DNA of 15,616 nt from Betaproteobacteria bacterium (lineage in GTDB: Bacteria; Pseudomonadota; Gammaproteobacteria; Burkholderiales; SG8-39). The position numbers and the translations under genes were made by a program. The notes under the pieces are model-generated. The model searched no databases. It was not told the DNA's origin and was given only the letters and a program-made list of their open reading frames with translations. The stretch's first letter is position 1. Each line of letters begins with the position of its first letter. This document shows, piece after piece, positions 6,924 to 13,763 of the stretch. The DNA is taken from positions 1-15,616 of the forward strand of contig JAABRB010000044.1 in NCBI GenBank assembly GCA_011391185.1, in the 5' to 3' direction.

Positions 6924-7633
6924 GCCATCTCCTTGAGTCCCAGAAACGAGTCGACCATCTCGGGGTCGCGGCGCGCCTGCTCGCCATCCGCTTCGTAGGC
7001 CTTGCGGCCCGAGACGAGGACAACGACGCGATCGGCCGCCGCCAGCGCGCGCTTGGTGTTCTGCTCGACGAGCAGCACACCCATGCCCTGGCGCTTGAGC
7101 GCGATCACTGCCTTGAAGCAGATGTCGACCATTGCCGGCATGAGTCCGAGCGAGAGCTCGTCCACGAGCAGGAGCTTCGGGCGCGCCATGAGCGCACGTC
7201 CGATCGCGAGCATCTGCTGCTCGCCGCCCGACATCAAGCCCGCGCGCTGGCCGAGACGCTCGGCGAGGCGCGGAAAGAGCGCAAGCACCGACTCCCGGGT
7301 TTGCCGCGCTTCGGCCTTCGTATGGGTATACCCGCCGACGAGAAGATTCTCTGCGACGGTGAGATCTGAAAAGATGCGCCGCCCCTCCGGCGCAAGCGCA
7401 ATCCCGCGCCGGGTGCGCTCCGCGGGCGCGAGACGCGTGACGTCCTCACCGAGCAGCTCGACGGTGCCCGCGTGCGTTTCCACGTGCCCGGCGATCGCCA
7501 TGATCGTCGAGGTCTTGCCCGCGCCGTTCGGGCCGAGCAGCGCCGTGATCTCGCCCGCATTGACCGCGAGATCGAGACCCTCGACCGCCTGCACCAGCCC
7601 GTAGCCGCAGCCGAACCCCTTCAGCTCAAGCAT
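6920..7633 (-). CDS. livF: Branched-chain-amino-acid-type ABC transporter ATPase LivF
   Basis: A 237-residue ATPase of the HAAT (Liv) importer family. Walker A GPNGAGKT at 34-41, Q-loop region near APEGRRIF at 81-88, signature MSGGEQQ at 134-140, Walker B LLLVDE at 154-159 and VEQN at 189-192, where LivF proteins normally have Gln in place of the switch His. The start at 7631-7633 overlaps the livG stop by 8 nt and begins MLELKGF as LivF proteins do. An ATG 24 bp upstream lies deeper within livG. Its stop overlaps the start of the urocanase-like gene, which ties the transporter to that enzyme. HAAT transporters import branched-chain amino acids but also urea, amides, aromatic acids and other small polar compounds, so the substrate is not fixed by family. 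Confidence 0.94.
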   Translation of the reverse strand: MLELKGFGCGYGLVQAVEGLDLAVNAGEITALLGPNGAGKTSTIMAIAGHVETHAGTVELLGEDVTRLAPAERTRRGIALAPEGRRIFSDLTVAENLLVGGYTHTKAEARQTRESVLALFPRLAERLGQRAGLMSGGEQQMLAIGRALMARPKLLLVDELSLGLMPAMVDICFKAVIALKRQGMGVLLVEQNTKRALAAADRVVVLVSGRKAYEADGEQARRDPEMVDSFLGLKEMA

Positions 7634-8378
7634 GTGCGTCCGCCCCCAGGTAGGCATCGCGCACGTCCGCCCGCGCCATGACCGCGCGCGGCTCGCCCTC
7701 CGCGAGCACCGAGCCGTTGTGCAGCACGAGCAGCCGCCGTGCGATGCGGGTCACCTCGCCGAGATTGTGCTCCACGAGAACGATGGTGATCCCGTCGGCA
7801 TTGAGGTCGACGATCAGGTCTGCGAAACGCTTCGCCTCGGTCTGGTTCAGCCCCGCCAGCGGCTCGTCGAGCATCAGGAGCCGTGGCTCGAGCGCGAGGG
7901 CGCGCGCGGCCTGCATGCGCTTGAGGTAGCCGAGCGGCGCGTTGCGGGCGAGCTTGTCCGCGGCGTCGGCAATGCCGAGCCGCTCGAGGAGCGCAAGCGC
8001 CCGGTCCCGCGCGCGGCGCGAATTCACCGCGACGAGCGCCTTCCAGGGCGAGGCCGTGACCTCGCCGTCGGCAGCCATCATCACGTTTTCGGCGAGCGTC
8101 ATGTCGCGGAACGGACGCACGATCTGGTGAGTGAGTACGAAGCCGAGCTGCGCGCGGCGATGGATCGGCATGCGGGTGATGTCACGACCCGCGAAGAACA
8201 CGTGGCCCGTGTCGGGCGGAAAGATTCCGGTGAGCAGCCTGAGCAGCGTGGTCTTCCCCGCCCCGTTGGGACCGATCAGCCCGACCAGCTCACCCTTCTC
8301 CACGGCGAGCGAGACGTCTTCGACCGCGTGCACGCCCCCGAAAGCGATCGAAAGATTGCGCGCCGCAAGCAACGTCAC
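7626..8378 (-). CDS. livG: Branched-chain-amino-acid-type ABC transporter ATPase LivG
   Basis: A 250-residue ATPase partner of LivF. Walker A GPNGAGKTT at 36-44, Walker B LLMLDEP at 167-173 and switch-His motif LVEHN at 201-205 are intact. The ABC signature is degenerate: NAPLGYLKRMQAARAL (146-161) replaces the LSYGQQRRLEIARAL-type sequence, losing the SGG/YGQ core. The start is GTG at 8376-8378, overlapping the livM stop as GTGA, with GAGG five bases upstream; the long open frame continuing to 9068 is a shadow of livM. With a LivF whose signature is normal, the heterodimer may have one canonical and one degenerate ATP site. The gene sits in the packed order livH-livM-livG-livF-hutU-like. Confidence 0.94.
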   Translation of the reverse strand: MTLLAARNLSIAFGGVHAVEDVSLAVEKGELVGLIGPNGAGKTTLLRLLTGIFPPDTGHVFFAGRDITRMPIHRRAQLGFVLTHQIVRPFRDMTLAENVMMAADGEVTASPWKALVAVNSRRARDRALALLERLGIADAADKLARNAPLGYLKRMQAARALALEPRLLMLDEPLAGLNQTEAKRFADLIVDLNADGITIVLVEHNLGEVTRIARRLLVLHNGSVLAEGEPRAVMARADVRDAYLGADAHA

Positions 8379-9211
8379 GCGAGCCTCACACCGACGCGCT
8401 GCAGGAGGCCCGCGAGGCCGCCCGGGCTGAAGCGCATCACCAGGAGCAGCAGCCCGCCGTACACGAGCAGCTTGTAGTCGTTGATGAACCGGAAGAGCTC
8501 GGGCATCAGCGTGAGGAGGATCGCGCCCGCAACGACGCCGAGCGTCGAGCCGATGCCGCCGATCACCACCATGGCAAGGATCGTGATCGACTGGATGAAG
8601 TTGAAGGTATCCGGGATGATGAGCTGCGTCATGTGCGCATAGATTCCTCCTGCGAGACCGGCGGCTGCGGTCCCGAGGAAGAATGCGGCGATCTTGTAGC
8701 CGGCGACGTCGATGCCGATCGTGCGCGCAGCGTCCTCGTCCTGCGCCACCGCGCCGAACGCGCGCCCCATCCAGCTGCGCCGGACATGCAGGCTGAGCGC
8801 CACGAGCGCGACCGCAGCGCCGATCGCGAGCGCCGCATAGCCCCACTTGTCGAGTGGCGACGGGATCTTCGCGATGCCCATCTCGGCGCCCAACCAGGGC
8901 TGCTTGCGCACCGCGCCGAGAAAGAGAAACCCGACGCCCATCGTGACGATGGCGAGAAAATCCTCGCGCACCCGCAGCGCCGCGAACCCGACCACGATTC
9001 CGAAAACGCCCGCCACGAGCACACCGGCGAGGATCGCGATCGGGAACGGCAGGCCGGCGACCGAGCACAGTGCGGCGGCGTATGCGCCCAGTCCGTAGAA
9101 CGCGGCATGGCCAAGGCTCACCTGGCCGCAGAATCCGCTGATCAGGTTGAGGCCGACCGCGAGGATGACGTTCAGCGCGGCGAACGTGGCAACCGAAAGG
9201 TAGTAATCCAT
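8375..9211 (-). CDS. livM: Branched-chain-amino-acid-type ABC transporter permease LivM
   Basis: A 278-residue integral membrane permease with about eight hydrophobic segments. It opens with MDYYLSVATFAALNVILAVG and carries the LivM hallmark LISGFCGQVSLGHAAFYGLGAY at 23-44, near the first helices. The cytoplasmic coupling (EAA-like) region is MGRAFGAVAQDEDAARTIGI at about 148-167, which docks on the ATPase. IIPDTFNFIQSITILAMVVIGGIGS follows at about 194-218. It pairs with LivH to form the channel. The start lies 13 bp after the livH stop and the stop overlaps the livG GTG. It is somewhat shorter than many LivM proteins (over 300 residues) because it lacks an N-terminal extension. Confidence 0.95.
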   Translation of the reverse strand: MDYYLSVATFAALNVILAVGLNLISGFCGQVSLGHAAFYGLGAYAAALCSVAGLPFPIAILAGVLVAGVFGIVVGFAALRVREDFLAIVTMGVGFLFLGAVRKQPWLGAEMGIAKIPSPLDKWGYAALAIGAAVALVALSLHVRRSWMGRAFGAVAQDEDAARTIGIDVAGYKIAAFFLGTAAAGLAGGIYAHMTQLIIPDTFNFIQSITILAMVVIGGIGSTLGVVAGAILLTLMPELFRFINDYKLLVYGGLLLLVMRFSPGGLAGLLQRVGVRLA

Positions 9212-9224
9212 CAGCGCTGTCCCG

Positions 9225-10088
9225 TCAGCGTTTTCCGAGGAGGCCTTGCGGCCGGATCATCAGCACGATGATCAGGAACAGGAAGGCGATTGCGTCGCGG
9301 TCAAGCACCTTGTCGAGGAAGACCGTGCCGAAGCTTTCGACCACGCCGAGGGTCAGGCTGGCGACGAGCGTTCCCGCGACGCTCCCCAGGCCACCAAGAA
9401 CGATGATGGCGAGCCCCTTGTAGGCAATCACGCTGCCCATACCGGGCTCGACCAGGTTGTTGAGCAGGCCGACGAGTACTCCGGCAATGCCTGCCAGCAC
9501 CGAGGCGATGAGAAAGTTGGTGTAGCGCACACCGGCGACGCTGACGCCGAAACTCTCGGCCATCGGCGGATCGGAAACGGTGGCGCGCCAGGCGACGCCC
9601 GCGCGCGTGCGCGTCGCAAACAGCGCGAACGCCGACAGGAGCACGACGGCGGCGACGACCATCCAGATCTGCACGAGGTTCATCGTCATCCCCGCGAAGC
9701 TGAAGGTCGTCGCGAACCAGGTGTTGTGCTCGAACGAGAGACCGTACGGCCCGAAGAGCAGGCGGAAGCCGTCCTCCATGGCAATCAGGACGCCGATCGA
9801 TGCCACGAGCGCGACGAACGGCGGCCGGTCGAGAATCGGCTGGTAGACCAGCCGGTAGATGAGCGGCCCCAGCGCGCCGGCGGCGACCGCGCCGGCGAGG
9901 AATGCGATCGCGAGGCTTCCCGTGTAATTCGCGGCGAGCAGTCCGACGTATGCGCCGAGCGTGAACACCGTCGCCTGCGCAACGTGCAGGATCCGCAGCA
10001 GTCCGTACACCAGCGTGAGGCCAAGCGCCATCATCGCGTAGGTGCAGCCCCAGATCAGGCCGACGAGAAGGAGTTCGGCGTAGTACAT
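9225..10088 (-). CDS. livH: Branched-chain-amino-acid-type ABC transporter permease LivH
   Basis: A 287-residue membrane permease with about eight hydrophobic helices. MYYAELLLVGLIWGCTYAMMALG is helix 1 and GLTLVYGLLRILHVAQATVF is the usual LivH segment near 23-42. The coupling loop is RAGVAWRATVSDPPMAESFGV at about 161-181. IAYKGLAIIVLGGLGSVAGT lies at about 227-246 and the protein ends MIRPQGLLGKR. The start ATG at 10086-10088 fits the family. The frame is open into the upstream repeat, but that extension translates REP DNA and is rejected. No clear Shine-Dalgarno precedes this ATG. It lies 174 bp after livK with a REP pair between them, so livH translation or mRNA level may differ from livK. 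Confidence 0.94.
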   Translation of the reverse strand: MYYAELLLVGLIWGCTYAMMALGLTLVYGLLRILHVAQATVFTLGAYVGLLAANYTGSLAIAFLAGAVAAGALGPLIYRLVYQPILDRPPFVALVASIGVLIAMEDGFRLLFGPYGLSFEHNTWFATTFSFAGMTMNLVQIWMVVAAVVLLSAFALFATRTRAGVAWRATVSDPPMAESFGVSVAGVRYTNFLIASVLAGIAGVLVGLLNNLVEPGMGSVIAYKGLAIIVLGGLGSVAGTLVASLTLGVVESFGTVFLDKVLDRDAIAFLFLIIVLMIRPQGLLGKR

Positions 10089-10115
10089 CGTGTGAGCGTC
10101 GAGGAAGAGGTTGTT

Positions 10116-10228
10116 CCCCTCCTCTCCGAGGAGGGGTGCCGCCGGAGGCGGCGGGGTGGTGGCGGCCTCGAATCGAAGCTTCAACCACCCCGGCCGCTCT
10201 GCGGCCACCCCTCCTTGAAAAGGAGGGG
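10116..10228. repeat. REP pair (REPIN-like) between livK and livH
   Basis: Two inverted arms of the same family as the 4104-4313 cluster. The left arm starts CCCCTCCTCTCCGAGGAGGG at 10116 and carries CCGCC-GGA-GGCGG. The right arm (about 10183-10228) runs AACCACCCCGGCCGCTCTGC and ends in CTCCTTGAAAAGGAGG. The arms are separated by a unique segment of about 20 bp. On mRNA they would form stable hairpins just 3' of the abundant binding-protein gene, the position occupied by known REP sequences between malE and malF in E. coli, where they protect upstream mRNA. Confidence 0.9.
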
Positions 10229-10262
10229 AAAATTTCCCAGGAACCGCGCGGCTACCGTCGCA

Positions 10263-11414
10263 TCACTTCGTCGGCGGCGCGAGCAGCACCGGATCGTCGA
10301 TGGTGGCCTGATGGTGGAACTTCCCGCCCTTGATCACCTGGATCTGCGCAGCCTTGTAGACCTCGCCGAGCTCATTGAAGCTGATCTTCCCGGTGGCGAC
10401 CTGGAAATCCTTGGTGGCCGCAATCGCATTCCGGATCTTGGCCGGATCGTCCGGACCCGCCTTGGCGAGCGCGGCCGCCGCGACCTTGATGGCGGTGTTC
10501 GTGCTGGCCGCCACCATGTCTGCGGGTGTATTGAACTTCTTTTCGTAGTCGTCGATGAACGTCCGCACCGCGGGCGACGTGCTGTCCCGATCGAGCGAGG
10601 TGGTGATCATGACGCCTTCGGCAGCCGGCCCGGCGATCTTGATGAAATTGTGCGTGTCGAAGCCCTCCGTCCCGAGGATCGGCGTGGTGACGCCGCCGGC
10701 GCGCAGCTGCGCCACGAGCGGGCCGCCGTTGAAGAAGTATCCAGAGACATAGAGCATGTCCGGATTGTCGCGCTTCACGCTTGCGACGATCGACCCGAAT
10801 TGGCGGTCGCCCATCGCGTACGTGTACTCGTTGCCCACCTTCACGTCGAATTTTCCGGCCACCTCCTTGAAACCCGCCGCAAGCGACTGGCCAAAGTCGT
10901 TGTTGAGAGTGATGAGCGTGACGTTCCTCTTTTTCATCATGTCGCCGATGAACTTCGCGGCCGCGCGGCCCTGGACCTCGCCCATGAACGATGTACGGAA
11001 CACGTAGTTTCCGGCGCGAGTGATGTCGGGGTGGATGGCGTAGGACGAGATGTACGGGATCTGCGCGGTCTGGAAGACGCTCGCGGCGGCGCGCGTCGGT
11101 CCCGAGTAGCTGCCCGACACCACGATCTTGAGTCCCTCGCCGATGTACTTGTTGGCGAGCGGCACCGCCTGATCGGCCTTGGCCTGGTCGTCCTGGACCA
11201 CGAGCTCGAGCTTGCGGCCGTTCACACCGCCCGCCGCATTGATCTGTTCCACGGCGAGCTCGGCGCCATTGAGCGCCGACTTGCCGTCCGCGGCGGCGAA
11301 GCCGGTGAGCGGCACGTGAAACCCGATCTTGATCGTCTGGGCCGCGGCTGGCGCGGCGAGCGCTGCGCCAAGCGCGGCTGCGAGTAACAGTCTGGTGCCG
11401 GATGTGAACCTCAT
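10263..11414 (-). CDS. livK: Branched-chain-amino-acid-type ABC transporter periplasmic substrate-binding protein LivK
   Basis: A 383-residue periplasmic type I solute-binding protein. A signal peptide covers about residues 1-25 (MRFTSGTRLLLAAALGAALA, cleavage APAAA-QT). The mature protein starts QTIKIGFHVPLTGFAAADGK, typical of HAAT-family receptors, with GAELAVEQINAAGGVNGRKL at about 49-68 and VVSGSYSGPTRAAASVFQTA at about 98-117, where the ligand-contacting serine/threonine loop normally lies. The ATG at 11412-11414 has a strong GGAGGAGGT ribosome site. It is the first gene of the transporter operon, separated from the other four by a REP pair. Ligand specificity cannot be read directly; coupling of the transporter to a urocanase-like enzyme suggests an imidazole carboxylate such as urocanate or a derivative. 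Confidence 0.95.
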   Translation of the reverse strand: MRFTSGTRLLLAAALGAALAAPAAAQTIKIGFHVPLTGFAAADGKSALNGAELAVEQINAAGGVNGRKLELVVQDDQAKADQAVPLANKYIGEGLKIVVSGSYSGPTRAAASVFQTAQIPYISSYAIHPDITRAGNYVFRTSFMGEVQGRAAAKFIGDMMKKRNVTLITLNNDFGQSLAAGFKEVAGKFDVKVGNEYTYAMGDRQFGSIVASVKRDNPDMLYVSGYFFNGGPLVAQLRAGGVTTPILGTEGFDTHNFIKIAGPAAEGVMITTSLDRDSTSPAVRTFIDDYEKKFNTPADMVAASTNTAIKVAAAALAKAGPDDPAKIRNAIAATKDFQVATGKISFNELGEVYKAAQIQVIKGGKFHHQATIDDPVLLAPPTK

Positions 11415-11483
11415 GTGACCTCCTCCTTGGTACCGGTTGAGCGGGACTAAAACCTATCTCAAAACATGACTACCGTCGCAAAC

Positions 11484-11516
11484 GGGAATATACAAGGGGC
11501 TCGCCCCTTGTTCGTA
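11484..11516 (-). repeat. 33-bp hairpin repeat, copy 1 (3' of the HutI-like gene)
   Basis: Contains a perfect stem CAAGGGGC-TC-GCCCCTTG (11493-11510). Read on the minus strand, the transcript direction of the HutI-like gene, it matches the copy at 15565-15597 in 31 of 33 positions. It lies 67 nt beyond the HutI-like stop codon, and may terminate or protect that transcript before the livK promoter region. There is no clear T-tract, only TATATT after the stem. Confidence 0.8.
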
Positions 11517-11583
11517 CGACGCCTCTCGCAAGAAGAACCATGGCCGTGATTTCGAGATGGTGCTAGAACGTTCCGGGCTTCGC

Positions 11584-12948
11584 TCAGGCCCGGACTGCGG
11601 CCGCTCGTGGACTCGGCGCCGGACTGCACCGGCGCGAACCCTTGATGCGGCCCTTTTCTACCACGATCCTTCCGTTCGCAACGACCGTGTCGACCAGGTT
11701 CACGCCGAACCGGTTGACGACCAGTCCGTGCGCCGGAACATTCCAGATGACGACGTCGGCGCGCTTGCCCGCCTCCAGGCTGCCGCGGTCGTCCGCGAGA
11801 TCGAGCGAGCACGCCGCATTCAGCGTGCACATGTTCCAGATTTCCGCATAACCGAGCCGGAAGAGCCGCGCGGCGAGCGCCATGACCATCTGCATCGACG
11901 GCGTCGGGCAGCTTCCCGGATTGAAATCGGTCGAGAGGGCGACCGTCACGCCGGCCTCGATCGCCCGCCGCACGACGAGCGGCAGGAAGGCTTTCTCCGC
12001 GTCGCCAAGCCCCTCGGGCACAAAGCGCGGCGTCATCTCGCACAGGTGCAGCGCGACGCCCGGCAGGAACGTCGCCACCGTGCCGGCCGCAGCCATCGCG
12101 CGGAATCCCGCATCGCTCGCGTAGTCAAGATGGTCGGCCGAGGCAGCTTGCAGTCGCGCCGCAACCAGTGCGCCGCGCGCGTCGCCGAACTGATCGGCAT
12201 GCACCCGGATTCGCATTCCGGTCGCGCGTGCCGCCTCGCCGACCTGCATGCATTCGTCGAACGTGAAGCAGAGCGGATCGCAGGAGACGTCGCAGAATCG
12301 GGCGAGCCCGGCGGCCTCCTCGAGCCCACTCAGCGCCACGCGCAGATAGTCGGCGCGCCGGTCGGCGTATTCCTCCGGCAAAACGTGCAGGGCGAGGTAC
12401 GTTGGAATCACATCCACCGTGTGGCGCAGTCCTGCCGTGAGCCGCAGCAGACGCAGCTCCTCGTCGCGCTCCAACCCGTAACCGGTCTTGGCCTCGAGGG
12501 TCGTCGTGCCGTGCAGAAGCATCGTGTCGAGGTCGGCGAGTGCCTGGTCGACCAGCGCCGCGTCGGGGGTCTCGCGCGTCTTGCGCACGGTGAAGCGAAT
12601 GCCGCCATCGAGCCGCCGTGCCGGCGTGCGCTGCGTGACTTTCGCTTCGTATTCCTCGTGCCGCGTTCCGCCGTAGAGCAGATGCGAATGCGGATCGACG
12701 AATCCCGGGCTCACCAGCCGGCCGGTCGCGTCAATGGTGACAGCCGCGGTGAACTTCCGCGTGACCTCGGCGGTGGGGCCGACCGCGAGGATACGGCCGC
12801 CCCGGATTGCGAGCGCGCCGTCGGCGATTGTCTCGATACCCTGCAGCGCGGCGCCCCGGATGCCCTCGGCCGGACCGCGGCAGGTGACGAGCTCGGCCGC
12901 GTGGACGACCAATAGATCGGCGTTGAGATCGGCGTTGCGCTTTGCCAT
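11584..12948 (-). CDS. hutI: Imidazolonepropionase-like amidohydrolase (HutI-like)
   Basis: A 454-residue amidohydrolase-superfamily enzyme. HutI opens the imidazolone ring of 4-imidazolone-5-propionate to N-formimidoylglutamate. HutI-type residues are present: PHSHLLYGGTR at 86-96 (metal His87, His89 and substrate Arg96), LEAKTGYGL at 151-159, LALHVLPEEYA at 185-195 (His188), VHADQ at 249-253 (metal His250) and LSTDFNPGS at 338-346 (Asp341, Asn343). It is longer than typical HutI (about 400-420), with an insert near 24-45, the altered segment LHLCEMTPRFVPEGLGDAEK at 301-320, and a basic tail after 435. The ATG at 12946-12948 lies 23 bp from the divergent iclR start with no Shine-Dalgarno. 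An in-frame ATG at 12993 lies within iclR and is less likely. It probably acts downstream of the HutU-like hydratase, possibly on a modified imidazolone. Confidence 0.88.
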   Translation of the reverse strand: MAKRNADLNADLLVVHAAELVTCRGPAEGIRGAALQGIETIADGALAIRGGRILAVGPTAEVTRKFTAAVTIDATGRLVSPGFVDPHSHLLYGGTRHEEYEAKVTQRTPARRLDGGIRFTVRKTRETPDAALVDQALADLDTMLLHGTTTLEAKTGYGLERDEELRLLRLTAGLRHTVDVIPTYLALHVLPEEYADRRADYLRVALSGLEEAAGLARFCDVSCDPLCFTFDECMQVGEAARATGMRIRVHADQFGDARGALVAARLQAASADHLDYASDAGFRAMAAAGTVATFLPGVALHLCEMTPRFVPEGLGDAEKAFLPLVVRRAIEAGVTVALSTDFNPGSCPTPSMQMVMALAARLFRLGYAEIWNMCTLNAACSLDLADDRGSLEAGKRADVVIWNVPAHGLVVNRFGVNLVDTVVANGRIVVEKGRIKGSRRCSPAPSPRAAAVRA

Positions 12949-12963
12949 GGTGTGGAATAATAT
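12935..12963 (+). promoter_or_regulatory. Candidate promoter of iclR (overlaps the operator)
   Basis: TTGCGC at 12935-12940, a 17-bp spacer, then TAATAT at 12958-12963 inside the palindrome. A start site 6-7 nt downstream would fall within about 3 nt of the ATG at 12972, consistent with the absence of a Shine-Dalgarno. The -35 match is weak. Confidence 0.35.
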
Positions 12964-12979
12964 TCCACGTGATGGCAAA
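12941..12979. promoter_or_regulatory. 39-bp dyad operator between hutI-like and iclR genes
   Basis: Centred on A12960. The inner arms are a perfect 17-bp palindrome GTGGAATAATATTCCAC (12952-12968), closely resembling TGGAA-N-TTCCA operators of IclR-family regulators. Outside 3-bp mismatched spacers, the outer arms TTTGCCAT (12941-12948) and ATGGCAAA (12972-12979) are exact inverse complements and contain the start codons of both divergent genes. The likely binder is the adjacent IclR-family protein, repressing both genes and itself. Confidence 0.75.
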
Positions 12980-12986
12980 AAGGCAA
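12957..12986 (-). promoter_or_regulatory. Candidate promoter of the HutI-like gene (overlaps the operator)
   Basis: On the minus strand: TTGCCT (12981-12986), an 18-bp spacer, then TATTAT (12957-12962), which is five of six to the -10 consensus. The expected start site falls within about 3 nt of the ATG at 12948, so the mRNA would be leaderless or nearly so. The -10 lies within the palindrome, so an occupied operator would exclude RNA polymerase. Confidence 0.45.
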
Positions 12987-13763
12987 GCCGCACATTCAGG
13001 TGCCGCGACCGCTTCGATCATCGGGTCGAGCGCCGCGAGTGCCCGCGGGCGCGGTCGGCCGCGCCGGGCGCCGCGACCCGCGCTGCGCAGCGATCCGCTG
13101 CCCGTGCGCGCCGTGCAGCGTGCTTTCGATCTGCTCGCCTTGGTCGGCCAAGAGCGGGACGGGGCAACGCTGTCCGAGCTCGCCCGCACTGCCGCACTCC
13201 CGGTGAGCACGGTGGCGCGCCTGCTCGCCACGCTCGAGCACAGCGGGTTCGTGCAACGCGCCGCGACCGGCGGCTACGCGGCGGGCGGTCGTCTGCTGCA
13301 GATCGGACTCGCCGCCGTGCGGGGTTCGAGCATCTACGATCTTTCGGCGGCGCATTTGCGGCGCCTGTCCGAGCAGAGCGGCGAGACCGCCAACCTCGCG
13401 GTCCGCGCGGATGCCGGACACGCGATCTATCTGCGTCAGACCGTGAGCGCGCACAGCATTCATCATGCGTCATGGCTCGGGCGCACGCTGCCGCTCGGCA
13501 AGACGGCGGTCGGCCAGGCGCTTAGGGGACACGTGAACCGCAAGGGTTTCGTCGCGCGGCGCGACACGCTCGAGCGCGGCGTGACCGCAATTGCCGCGCC
13601 GGTGCATGGCCCCGGCGGCGATATCGCCGCGGCGCTCAGCATCACCGGCCCGTCGTACCGGATCAGCGAAGTCGACATCGACCGCTTTGGCGGACTGGTG
13701 GTGCGGGAGGCGCAACTCGTCTCCGCTGCCCTCGGTGCACCGGAGCCCGGAGGCGACCGGTGA
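12972..13763 (+). CDS. IclR-family transcriptional regulator with shortened effector domain
   Basis: A 263-residue regulator. Residues 1-44 are an Ala/Arg-rich extension. The winged helix-turn-helix spans about 45-105 (VRAVQRAFDLLALVGQ, then TLSELARTAALPVSTVARLL and LEHSGFVQRAATGGYAAGGR). The IclR ligand-binding domain follows (about 120-255; LPLGKTAVGQAL at 173-184, AIAAPVHGPGGDIAAALSIT at 206-225). Between GQALRG and GFVARRDTLERGV the family usually has an extra 35-45 residues of helices; here only HVNRK remains, so the effector pocket is compact. The ATG at 12972 is chosen because an earlier ATG at 12942 would place the operator within the coding region. It is divergent from the HutI-like gene, overlaps the next gene as GTGA, and most likely controls this module in response to a pathway intermediate. 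Canonical hut systems often use HutC instead. Confidence 0.87.
   Translation: MAKRQAAHSGAATASIIGSSAASARGRGRPRRAPRPALRSDPLPVRAVQRAFDLLALVGQERDGATLSELARTAALPVSTVARLLATLEHSGFVQRAATGGYAAGGRLLQIGLAAVRGSSIYDLSAAHLRRLSEQSGETANLAVRADAGHAIYLRQTVSAHSIHHASWLGRTLPLGKTAVGQALRGHVNRKGFVARRDTLERGVTAIAAPVHGPGGDIAAALSITGPSYRISEVDIDRFGGLVVREAQLVSAALGAPEPGGDR

Noticed and set aside
9246..11387. A 713-codon plus-strand open frame
   Set aside because: Antisense shadow of livH and livK; it runs through a REP pair and has no family motifs.
11415..11483. Promoter and IclR operator upstream of livK
   Set aside because: TTGCGA followed 17 bp later by a poor -10 is too weak to call, and no copy of the GTGGAATA palindrome is present here.
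5298..12948. Complete ergothioneine degradation pathway
   Set aside because: Only the hydratase could fit. No ergothionase, desulfurase or hydantoin/carbamoyl hydrolases of the known pathway are in the window, and a HutI-like enzyme argues for an imidazolone intermediate.
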